The notes under the pieces are model-generated. The model was not told the DNA's origin, ran no database searches, and saw only the letters and a list, made by a program, of their open reading frames with translations. A stretch of DNA of 64,000 nt from Pedobacter riviphilus (lineage in GTDB: Bacteria > Bacteroidota > Bacteroidia > Sphingobacteriales > Sphingobacteriaceae): positions 558,001 to 622,000 of the forward strand of contig NZ_CP061171.1 of the NCBI RefSeq assembly GCF_014692875.1, written 5' to 3'. The translations under genes were made by a program, and so were the position numbers. Below are positions 9,078 through 18,109 of the stretch, one piece after another; position 1 is the first letter of the stretch, and each line of letters starts with the position of its first letter.

Positions 9078-10664
9078 TTAGAAAATCTCTAAGCCAGTAT
9101 TGAGCAGAACGATATACACAACGAGGTAACAAACAAAAAATGCAGTTGACAATGCAAAATAGCGGGTTACCCTATAACTCCCCCTTTTAAATGGAAGTAG
9201 AAAAAGGATATTGAATATTTCTGACAACAATGCACATATAAAATTCAAGCAGACCATTACGCAGCTAAAGGCCACTACGAAAATGGCTGGCTGGATAATG
9301 ATTCCTGAAGGAAGGCCATAGAGTGCACCCATAATAAAACTGATCAACAGAATAACAATGGCATATTTTAATCCCGATTTAAACTGGATCAGGAAATATC
9401 TGCCCAATTTTGGCAGTGGCGTTTTTATTTTCGTTGGTTTTAATTCTTTTTCAACTTTCGTGGTTTCCAATGCCTCATTCAAAGCGACTTCATTTGTCTT
9501 GCGTTTTTTGCCTTTCTTTTGTTTCTTATAACGTGGCCACCAAATAATAAAACCAGTAATAAATAGGGCAAGTGGCATTAAGCCGGCAATGATGGCAATA
9601 ACCTGTGTAGGCCTGCCGCCAAAACTTCCATAGTGGATGGGTGTTAACCAGCTGAGGTAAGCATTACCTACATTGGGGAAATTCTTCCGGCTGTTCAATA
9701 GCACTTTTCCCGTATATTGATCAACAATAAGCATTTCTCTTTTTCCAACTTTAGGTAGGTTTCCACTCACTACATCTAAGCGGTAGGTGCCTGTTTTGTC
9801 GGCCGGAAAAGCAATCCCACCAATATAACCGTTGGGCATTTTTTCTTTCGCTGCGTCAACAATATCTTTAAGTGGAAGGGGTACAGCCTGTGCATACCAT
9901 GCCGATTTAGCCCCTAACAATTTAGCCACTCCTTGCGGCGATTTCCCGCTAAGCACGAATAACAGGGGGATAACAAGGGTAGAAAAAGTAATGGAAAAAC
10001 CGGTAAGACTCAGTATCGCCACAATGGGAGAGGAGTAAAAACCGAGTGAATTGTGCCAATCGTAATTTTGCCGTTTAAATGATCCCCTAAACCTTATTGT
10101 AAGTGCCGATTTTAGCTGTTTCCATTTTTTGGGGATCCATAAACGTAAACCGGAAATGGTTAAAATTAAGAGGCAAAGTGACGCCAGACCGCAAATATAA
10201 CGGCCTGCAACAGGGATGAGCAGCGTACGATGCAGTTCAGTAACAATATGGATAAATGAACTGGTGTGTATTCTTTTACCCCCCGTTTTTCCCGTATATG
10301 GATTAATAAAGGTTTCTTCGCCCGTTTTTAAATTCATAACGCTGTATGCTTCATTGGGATTTTTGAAGTTGTTCAGCATCAGGTAGTCGATTTTTAGCTT
10401 AGGGTAATTCTTTTTAATGAGTGGTACAATCTCCTCAACGGGCATCTTTTGTTTCTGCGCAATTACCTCGAACAGATCAGGGTTCAGCGCACGATCGATC
10501 TCATCCTGAAAAACCAGGATACTCCCTGTAACGCCTACAAAGGCTACAATTGCGCCGGCAATAATACCCAGGTACAGGTGCCATTTGCCGAACCACCTTT
10601 TTTGATGTTTTGCCCAATTTAAACTTTTACGATTGTGTTCTGATTTCATTCTTGAGCGTAGCAT
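9078..10664 (-). CDS. PepSY-associated membrane protein (PepSY-TM family)
   Basis: A 528-residue inner-membrane protein. The pattern is PepSY_TM: first helix in WHLYLGIIAGAIVAFVGVTGSI, then EIDRALNPDLFEV and the loop EVIAQKQKMPVEEIVPLIKK (PepSY), a second helix preceded by HRTLLIPVAGRYI, the motif YDWHNSLGFYSSPIVAILSLTG, and a fourth helix near 355-380. An extra C-terminal block of about three helices (430-525) follows. The family is often linked to siderophore or iron uptake and may be a ferric reductase-like protein. The start could be 10664 or the ATG at 10649 (MKSEHNRK). The neighbouring ECF sigma factor is divergent and belongs to another unit. Confidence 0.85.
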   Translation of the reverse strand: MLRSRMKSEHNRKSLNWAKHQKRWFGKWHLYLGIIAGAIVAFVGVTGSILVFQDEIDRALNPDLFEVIAQKQKMPVEEIVPLIKKNYPKLKIDYLMLNNFKNPNEAYSVMNLKTGEETFINPYTGKTGGKRIHTSSFIHIVTELHRTLLIPVAGRYICGLASLCLLILTISGLRLWIPKKWKQLKSALTIRFRGSFKRQNYDWHNSLGFYSSPIVAILSLTGFSITFSTLVIPLLFVLSGKSPQGVAKLLGAKSAWYAQAVPLPLKDIVDAAKEKMPNGYIGGIAFPADKTGTYRLDVVSGNLPKVGKREMLIVDQYTGKVLLNSRKNFPNVGNAYLSWLTPIHYGSFGGRPTQVIAIIAGLMPLALFITGFIIWWPRYKKQKKGKKRKTNEVALNEALETTKVEKELKPTKIKTPLPKLGRYFLIQFKSGLKYAIVILLISFIMGALYGLPSGIIIQPAIFVVAFSCVMVCLNFICALLSEIFNILFLLPFKRGSYRVTRYFALSTAFFVCYLVVYIVLLNTGLEIF

Positions 10665-10967
10665 CTCTGTTATGCAACATAGTTTGTTTACACCTACAAA
10701 GAAATCGTTTTAAATGCTTTTATCCAAATTATTTTTAATGAGTCTAAATAAGTGTTTTGATGGAAGCTGTTAATCAGAGTATTAATCGGGAGGAAAACAA
10801 TGCATTCAAAACATTGGCGCATGTTAACTAGTACATATTTAGAAACACTTTGTGGCTAAAACATAGTGGGAGTTTAGGTTAATTCTTGTAAAATAATTCA
10901 GACGATTTATAGTATAGTGGGAAAAAATATCTAAAATTGATTGATACAATTTTATAACCAGGTATTA
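10665..10967. other. Spacer between PepSY gene and ECF sigma gene
   Basis: No gene is seen. The divergent promoters for both genes must lie here. A nine-base direct repeat, atagtggga, occurs at 10863-10871 and 10914-10922, both upstream of the sigma gene; it may be a regulatory pair or chance. Confidence 0.4.
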
Positions 10968-11543
10968 ATGGTCGAAGCCCGTGATTTTAGTGATGCCGAA
11001 TTAACTGAACTGCTTAGAGAAGGAGACCGGGGCGCTTTTACCGTTATTTACAATAATTATTGGAAATTACTTTTCCAAACCGCGTACCGCATTCTCAATA
11101 ATACTATCGCCGCGGAAGACATTGTACAGGATATTTTTGTGAGTTTATGGAACCGGAAAAACGAGGCGGTTATCCTCAATCTTAAAGCCTACCTGCAACA
11201 GGCTACGCGTTTCGCAGTGTATGAGGCCATAAGGCAAAAGAAACATGACAGTAACTTTTACAACCGTTTGGCTTTGATAACCGCCGATATCATTACCGAT
11301 AATCCACTGCTGTTTAAAGAACAGCAGGAATTACTCTCAGAGATTATCAACGCTCTTCCTGAAGACTGTAAGGAGAGCTTCCGCCTAAGCAGGGAAGAGG
11401 GTATGACCTACAAACAGATTGCTGCTGTGCTGGGTATTTCTGAAAAAACAGTAGAAAAACGCATTACAAAGTCGCTAAAGCATATCCGTAAGGGTTTATC
11501 CTTAAGTGGATGTTTATCTGTACTCACCACCATATTTTTCTAA
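10968..11543 (+). CDS. ECF RNA polymerase sigma-70 factor (FecI-like)
   Basis: A 191-residue extracytoplasmic-function sigma factor of the Bacteroidetes PUL/FecI type. Start chosen at ATG 10968 (MVEARDFSDAELTELLREGD); the longer frame starts at TTG 10941. Region 2 is visible as YRILNNTIAAEDIVQDIFVSLW, and region 4 as MTYKQIAAVLGISEKTVEKR, a helix-turn-helix that would bind the -35 box. A FecR-type anti-sigma gene and a SusC receptor with an STN domain follow. That is the standard trans-envelope signalling order, in which the receptor and FecR release the sigma factor when substrate is present. Confidence 0.93.
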   Translation: MVEARDFSDAELTELLREGDRGAFTVIYNNYWKLLFQTAYRILNNTIAAEDIVQDIFVSLWNRKNEAVILNLKAYLQQATRFAVYEAIRQKKHDSNFYNRLALITADIITDNPLLFKEQQELLSEIINALPEDCKESFRLSREEGMTYKQIAAVLGISEKTVEKRITKSLKHIRKGLSLSGCLSVLTTIFF

Positions 11544-11592
11544 TAACCCGAGTTCGATTAATTATTTTTAACTGCTTAAGGTAACCGGGATT

Positions 11593-11650
11593 AAGCAAAG
11601 GCCGGGGCCGCTGTAACCGATGCTGCATAAGCTTTGCTTTCATTAAAAAT
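11593..11650 (+). repeat. Dispersed hairpin repeat, copy C
   Basis: A perfect eight-base inverted repeat, aagcaaag (11593-11600) and ctttgctt (11632-11639), flanks a loop containing gctgtaaccgat. That 12-mer also occurs in copy A near 2810, and both end in aaaat after the right arm. It lies between the sigma and anti-sigma genes and could attenuate transcription. Confidence 0.5.
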
Positions 11651-11754
11651 ATCAAAGTGGTACCAAATGCTGTTATTTCTAATAACGTGAAAAAATATTT
11701 TCATTTAACCGTAGGGTATAGGCATCATTTTTACACTAGTAATAAAATGGTATC

Positions 11755-12912
11755 ATGGAAAGACAGCGCTATTTAAATTTATTGGAAAAATATCTTGCTG
11801 GTAAATCCACCAGGAAGGAAGAGGCATTATTGGATGAGTATTACAAAAGACTGGAGGCAATGTCTGATGTGAGTTTATCTGATGAGCAGGAGCATGCGCT
11901 GAAAGCCTCAATCCTGGAAAAGATCGCCTCCAGGATTGACCTGCCTGAAGAGCAGCCCAAACAAACCTTAAAACGTTCTTACTGGACATGGTATGCTGCG
12001 GCATCCATATTGATTATGATTGCTGTTGGCAGTTTTTTTATCAGGAGAGATAAAAAGACAGAGATCGTAAGCCAGGTACCAAATGCGGCAAAACAAGACA
12101 TCAGGCCAGGATCGAACAAAGCTGTGCTGACCTTAAGTAACGGAGCGCAGATTGTATTATCAGACCCACACGCAGGGGTTTTGGCCAAAGAAGGTGCTAC
12201 AGAGATTATCAAAAAAGAAAATGGGGAGCTGGTGTACAACCTCGGGGATAAAGCCACAGGACAAAGCACTCAGCCCGTTTACAATACCATAACTGTTCCC
12301 AGGGGCGGGCAGTATCAGCTTGTTTTATCTGATGGGAGTAAGGTTTTGTTAAATGCAGCTTCTTCACTTACCTATCCTGCTGAATTTAATGGCAGGTACA
12401 GAAATGTAGAACTTAAAGGCGAAGGCTATTTTGAGGTTGCCAAAAATACATCCAGGCCGTTCATTGTGAAAGCTAATGATGTTGAGGTACGTGTTCTGGG
12501 TACCCACTTTAATATTTCTGCTTACGGGGATGATGCCGATATTACCACTACACTGATAGAAGGTTCCGTTAGCATGAACAAGGGAAAACAAACCAAACTT
12601 CTTGCACCTGGCCAACAGGGTATTTCAGCTTATACCAACAGCGAAATTTCGGTCCAGCACGCCAATATCGAACAGGTGATGGGCTGGGTAAAGGGCAACT
12701 TTGTATTTAAAGATCTGAACATCAAAGAAGTGATGAAAATAGCCAGCAGATGGTATGATATCGAAGTAGAATACCGAGGTAACGTACAATCGAAAAAATT
12801 TGGCGGAACAACCTCCAGGTTCAGCAATATCACTGAGCTGCTGGATTATATGAAAATTACGGGGGGCGTAAATTATAAAATAGAGGGAAGGAGGGTTATT
12901 CTGATGAACTAA
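11755..12912 (+). CDS. FecR-type anti-sigma factor
   Basis: A 385-residue single-pass inner-membrane protein. Cytoplasmic N-terminus (1-80) would hold the sigma factor. One membrane helix, YAAASILIMIAVGSFFI, at about 82-98. A periplasmic FecR domain follows: TVPRGGQYQLVLSDGSKVLLN near 182-202, VELKGEGYFEV near 219, and VRVLGTHFNISAYGDD near 245. The C-terminus has the DUF4974/STN-like part, VMKIASRWYDIEVEYRG. It sits between its partner sigma gene (about 210 bases upstream, with a repeat in the gap) and susC. It would relay the receptor signal to the sigma factor. Confidence 0.93.
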   Translation: MERQRYLNLLEKYLAGKSTRKEEALLDEYYKRLEAMSDVSLSDEQEHALKASILEKIASRIDLPEEQPKQTLKRSYWTWYAAASILIMIAVGSFFIRRDKKTEIVSQVPNAAKQDIRPGSNKAVLTLSNGAQIVLSDPHAGVLAKEGATEIIKKENGELVYNLGDKATGQSTQPVYNTITVPRGGQYQLVLSDGSKVLLNAASSLTYPAEFNGRYRNVELKGEGYFEVAKNTSRPFIVKANDVEVRVLGTHFNISAYGDDADITTTLIEGSVSMNKGKQTKLLAPGQQGISAYTNSEISVQHANIEQVMGWVKGNFVFKDLNIKEVMKIASRWYDIEVEYRGNVQSKKFGGTTSRFSNITELLDYMKITGGVNYKIEGRRVILMN

Positions 12913-12937
12913 TACATACCGTTTAAAGGAATAACGA

Positions 12938-12965
12938 AGCCGGAAGTGTACCACCACTCCCGGCT
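12938..12965 (+). other. Hairpin between the FecR and SusC genes
   Basis: Arms agccggaagtg (12938-12948) and cactcccggct (12955-12965) pair at 10 of 11 positions around a six-base loop. No T run follows, so it may be an mRNA processing or stability element instead of a terminator. A smaller overlapping inverted repeat (cggcta..agccg) lies just after it. Confidence 0.45.
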
Positions 12966-13045
12966 ATACAGCCGATAAGACTGTAGTTAAGTATTCCGAT
13001 ATGATCACTTTCTATTAACCAAATATTCAAAAACCTAACAACCAA

Positions 13046-16000
13046 ATGTATAAAAATTCTACTGCAATTAGATGCGGGAGGCATTCCTATATTCATTCTA
13101 AAATATTGCTGATTATGAGATTATCTTATTTTTTATGTCTGCTCTCTTTTATGCAGGTTAGTGCGGCTAGCCTTGCACAAAAGATAAGCCTGGATAAAAA
13201 AAATGCTTCTATAAAAGAAACCCTCGAGGATATCCGCCGTCAAAGTGGGTACAGTATTTTTTATGATGTAGACCTGCTTGCAAATGCCAGGGAAATTAAT
13301 GTCCGCATAAAAGATGCCAGCCTGACAGAAGCTTTGGACAAGTGTTTTTTTAATCAGCCATTTAGCTATAAGATAGATAAAAAGACAATTTTAATCACGC
13401 CAAAAATCCTGCCCTCCGTAGCTGCCAGGTTAATTTCGATAACGGGCAAAATCAAAGGCGAAGATAACCAGCCCTTGTATGGGGCAACGGTGAGGGTAAA
13501 AGACTCGCAAACAATAGCGCTTAGCGATAAAGATGGCAATTACAAAATTGCCGTTGCAGGACCAACTGCTGTGCTGATTTTTTCCATGATCGGAATGGAA
13601 ACTCAACAGGTTCCTGTAGAATCAAAAACGGTAATAAACGTTACGCTAAAGGCCCAGAACACGGGACTGGACGACGTGGTTATTGTTGGATACGGAGCAG
13701 TAAAAAGAACAGATCTTACCGGATCGGTAGCCGAAGTGAATATGGGCGATTTCAATAAGGCATCGGTTAAATCCTTCGATGAGGCCCTTGCGGGAAGAGT
13801 TGCCGGTGTTAGCGTTTCGGGAAACGATGGACAGCCAGGATCGGTTAACAATATTGTGATCAGGGGATACGGATCTATCACCCAGGATAACTCTCCGTTA
13901 TACGTAGTGGATGGCTTTCCGATGGAAGACGGGATGAACAACTCCATCAATCCTGCCGATATCGAATCCATCAATGTGCTTAAAGATGCCTCCTCAACCG
14001 CTATATACGGCGCAAGGGGTGCAAATGGGGTAATCATTATCACCACAAAAAAAGGAAAGATCGGCCTGCCTATAATTACTTTTAATTCTTATTATGGGGT
14101 GCAGAATGTTGCAAAAAAAATGGAGCTTTTAAGCCCTTATGAATTTGTGAAATACCAGTTGGAGCTCAATCCCACGATAGCACCAACAACCTATCTAAGT
14201 GGCGGGAAAACTTTAGAATCTTACCGGGATGTTCAGGGGATTGATTTGCAGGATTATATCTATCAGACCGCTTCGATGCAGAACTACTCCCTTTCACTCA
14301 GAGGCGGGAATGATAAAACCAGATATGCCGTTTCCGGAAATATATTCGATCAGAAGGGAATTGTAATCAACTCTGGCTTTACCCGTTACCAGGGCCGTAT
14401 GAACCTGGATCAGACGATCAATAAAAATCTTAAAGCAAGCGTAAATATCAATTATAGCAATAGCCGCTCTTCAGGGGTAAGCCCATCAGAACCTGGATCA
14501 AATACTTCATACAGCAACAACCTTTTTTATGCCGTTTGGGGATATCGCCCGGTTACTGGCGGTGATAATGATTCAGGTCTGCTGGATGAGCTTATAGATC
14601 CGGCACTCTCAGGAAATCTTTTTGGCGATTACCGGGTAAACCCAGTAATTTCTACACAAAACCAGATACAGAATACGATTACCGATAACCTGATTGCGAA
14701 TGCTTTTTTAGATTATAACATATTGCCTGGCCTTAGCCTGCGGATATCGGGCGGTATTACACGCAATAATGTAAAACTGGAAGGCTTTTATAATTCCCAG
14801 ACCAGCAGGGGAAGTATCTACAATACCTTTGGGGTTAACGGCTCTATTTATACTGTCCCGACAAATTCATGGCTGAACGAAAATACGTTAACTTATAAGA
14901 AATCGTTCAAAGGCGGGCATAATTTCAATGTAATGGGAGGATACACCATGCAGGCACTCAATTCCGCCCGTTATGGCTTTAGTGCAACTCAGGTACCTAA
15001 CGAATCGCTCGGACTAGATGGGCTCGATCAGTCATCATTGCTCTCTTCAATATCTCAGAGCTCGAGGTGGGGCCTGTCTTCATTTCTGGCCAGGCTTAAT
15101 TACGATTATAAATCAAGATACCTGTTAACCGCATCTATCCGCGCAGACGGATCTTCTAAGTTTGCCCCAGGCCACCGTTGGGGAACATTCCCATCGGGCT
15201 CTTTTGCCTGGAACATGGCTAAAGAAGACTTCCTGTCAAACCTCCGATTTATCTCTGAATCAAAACTGAGGATCAGCTATGGTTTAACGGGGAATAACAG
15301 GATAGGCGATTTTAGCTACCTCTCGCAGATTCTTCTTGGGCCACTCCCGGCTTATTCCTACAACAACGGTGCGGCCTCAACAGGTGCTCAGCTATCATCT
15401 TTGGGTAACCCCGATCTGAAATGGGAAACCACCGCCCAAACCAATATCGGTTACGATCTAAGCCTGTTCAATAACCGGATAAACTTTACCGTTGATGCCT
15501 ACAGAAAAACCACAAGGGACCTTTTATTGCTGGCCAATCTTCCCTATACGCTGGGCATCGGTTCAGCCTATAAAAATGTAGGAAAGGTGCAAAATGAAGG
15601 ATTGGAACTCTCGCTCAATACAGTAAATATCAACACCAAAGATTTTACCTGGAAAACAGGTTTCAATATTAGCTTCAACAGAAACAAAGTGCTGGAATTG
15701 GCCGAGAACCAAAAAGAGATCCTGAGTCCGGTATTTTTTGATTTTTCTTATAACTCGCTGTTTGCCTATACCGCGCAGGTAGGCCAGCCCATTGCCCAAA
15801 TGAGGGGCTATGAGTGGGACGGTGTTTATCAATACAGTGATTTTGATCAGCCAGCGGCAGGCACCTATGTATTGAAGAGCACAGTGCCGACCAATGGAAC
15901 AGCAAGGGCAAACATCAAACCTGGCGATATCAAATACAAAGATCTGAACGGAGATCTGGTGGTGAATGCTGATGATATTACAACCATTGGTAGGGGCATT

Positions 16001-16497
16001 CCTGTTCATACTGGCGGTTTTGTGAACGATTTTAGGTACAAAGGTTTCGATCTGAATGTTTTTTTTCAATGGTCTTATGGTAACGATCTGATCAACGCCA
16101 ACCGTTTGGTATTTGAGGGTAACGGAAAAAATACGCTCACGTTAAACCAGTTTGCAGTCTGGAGCGACCGTTGGCAGCCTGATAATCCCTCAAATACCCT
16201 TTTTAGAACGGGAGGGCAGGGGCCTTTTGCCTATTCGAGCAGGATTATCGAAGATGGCTCTTACTTAAGGCTTAAAACGGTAACCCTGGGCTATAACTTG
16301 AGTGAGCAGTTTGCTAAACGCTTAAAAATAAAATCGCTCCGTGTATTTGCTTCGGCGCAGAATCTCATCACCTGGACAAACTATTCTGGTCCCGATCCGG
16401 AAGTTTCTATCCGCAATTCGGCCCTAACCCAGGTTTTGATTATTCGGCCTACCCACGCCCAAGAACATTAACTTTTGGATTAAACCTCGTTTTTTAA
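13046..16497 (+). CDS. SusC/RagA-type TonB-linked outer-membrane receptor with STN domain, frameshifted at the very end
   Basis: Outer-membrane transporter that takes up oligosaccharide with its SusD partner, driven by TonB. Order of parts: signal peptide to about residue 45; STN domain about 46-130 (QKISLDKKNASIKETLEDI), used for signalling to FecR; carboxypeptidase-regulatory-like beta domain about 134-215; plug with DDVVIVGYGAVKRTDLTGSV and IVIRGYGSI; then a beta barrel. The frame stops at 16471 with a non-family tail (VLIIRPTHAQEH). Restoring one G at 16432-16433 gives GFDYSAYPRPRTLTFGLNLVF and a stop at 16497, the usual SusC ending with a C-terminal Phe. So the gene is probably intact in the cell. 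The susD gene follows after 7 bases. Confidence 0.94.
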
Positions 16498-16504
16498 TTT
16501 ATAG

Positions 16505-18109
16505 ATGATGAAGAAGATATTTTTTATACTGGCCATGGTATTACTGGTAAGCAGTTCTTGCCAAAAAATACTCGATACCAAACCAACTGATTTTATTACC
16601 CCCGAATCTTTTTATGCCACTGCAGCAGACCTACAGATTGCCCTCAACGGCGTTTATTCTCAGCTGATTGATGTCGATTGTTATGGTAATAACTACCTTT
16701 ACATGTTCAATACCAATACAGATGAATCCTACGGGTTTACTGTCGATCTGGTAACTTCCTACCAATATGTGCCCACTGATGCTAAGGTAAACCTGTTGTG
16801 GAACAGCAGTTACATCGGCATCGAACGTGCCAATATGTTATTGGCCAATATCAATAAACCTACAATGGATGAAACCAAAAGGGGCATCATCAAAGGTGAG
16901 GCACTGTTTTTAAGAGCTTATTTTTATTTCCTGCTGGTGAGTAACTATGGCGATGTACCCCTAAAACTCAATCCAACTTCATCAGTAAAAGATGTAGATC
17001 TGGCCAGAACACCAGCGAAGGATGTATATGATCAGATTGTTAAAGACATGACCACTGCAGAATCACTTCTTCAGACCCAAACGGCCACCTCTTTGGGTTA
17101 TGGTGGCAAAGTAACCAAAACAGCTGTAGAAGGAATATTGGCAAGAGTATGTTTATATATGGCTGGTTTTCCGCTAAACCAGACTGATAAATACCAGGAA
17201 GCACTGTATTGGGCAAAAAAGGTGGTCGACTCCAAAGAACATGCCCTCAATCCAGATTACAGCCAGATATTTTTAAACTATGCCACTAATAAGTACGACG
17301 TAAAGGAAAGTATCTGGGAGCTGGAATTTTTCCGTGATAATAACGGTTTTGCAAACAAAGGAGGGACCTATGCGGGCCGCTTCTGCGGTATCCGCTGTAA
17401 CGATGTCTCGGTGGGTTATAGCACGGGCAGTATTGTGGCTACCAGAAAACTGTTCGACCTCTACCAGATCAATCCTGCCAGTACCACTACGCCTAATAAA
17501 GCATCATTTGACCTGCGTAGGGACTGGAACTGTGCAAATTATACCTGGGGAACGGCAACTGTAGCCAAAAAAACTGCTGTTACCAGTACCTGGCTAATGT
17601 GTGCCGGGAAATGGAGAAGGGAATACGAGGAGGTTATGCCAAAAAACTCGAACTATACCCCTCAGAATTTTCCCATGCTCAGGTACAGTGATGTGCTGTT
17701 GATGCTAGCTGAGGCAGAAAATGAAGTAAACGGACCAACCGCCCTTGCTTATGATGCAGTTAATCAGGTGAGAAGAAGAGCTTATGGCCTGTTGTTACCT
17801 GTTCCTCCCTCGCCTACAGTAAATGCTGCGCTTACTCCAGGGCTTAATAAAACACAGTTTTTGGATGCCATTAAACTGGAGCGCTCGAAAGAACTCTGTT
17901 TTGAGGCATTAAGAAGACCTGATCTGATCCGCTGGGGTAATTTTATTGGCGATATGAAAACTTTTTTGGCCTACGCTATTGCCAACGGAGGAAATAATAC
18001 CACCATCACTACAGCTTCGAGGGTAATCACAGAGAGGAATCTGCTGCTGCCGATCCCAAGTTATGACCTTTCTTTAAATAAACTTTTAACACAGAACCCT
18101 GGGTATTAA
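16505..18109 (+). CDS. SusD/RagB-type outer-membrane glycan-binding lipoprotein
   Basis: Surface lipoprotein that caps the SusC barrel and binds the glycan. The N-terminus is a lipoprotein signal, with lipobox SSSC giving C19 as the lipid site (VLLVSSSCQKILD). The SusD pattern follows: ILDTKPTDFITPESFYATAA, tetratricopeptide-like helices through WNSSYIGIERANMLLANI and GEALFLRAYFYFLLVSNYGD, and the C-terminal LRYSDVLLMLAEAENE and ERSKELCFEALRRPDLIRWG. 534 residues, usual length. It starts 7 bases after the restored susC stop and overlaps the next gene by one base. Confidence 0.95.
   Translation: MMKKIFFILAMVLLVSSSCQKILDTKPTDFITPESFYATAADLQIALNGVYSQLIDVDCYGNNYLYMFNTNTDESYGFTVDLVTSYQYVPTDAKVNLLWNSSYIGIERANMLLANINKPTMDETKRGIIKGEALFLRAYFYFLLVSNYGDVPLKLNPTSSVKDVDLARTPAKDVYDQIVKDMTTAESLLQTQTATSLGYGGKVTKTAVEGILARVCLYMAGFPLNQTDKYQEALYWAKKVVDSKEHALNPDYSQIFLNYATNKYDVKESIWELEFFRDNNGFANKGGTYAGRFCGIRCNDVSVGYSTGSIVATRKLFDLYQINPASTTTPNKASFDLRRDWNCANYTWGTATVAKKTAVTSTWLMCAGKWRREYEEVMPKNSNYTPQNFPMLRYSDVLLMLAEAENEVNGPTALAYDAVNQVRRRAYGLLLPVPPSPTVNAALTPGLNKTQFLDAIKLERSKELCFEALRRPDLIRWGNFIGDMKTFLAYAIANGGNNTTITTASRVITERNLLLPIPSYDLSLNKLLTQNPGY

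Noticed and set aside
11979..12269. Reverse-strand frame within the FecR gene
   Set aside because: Overlaps a well-supported gene in another frame and has no family motif.
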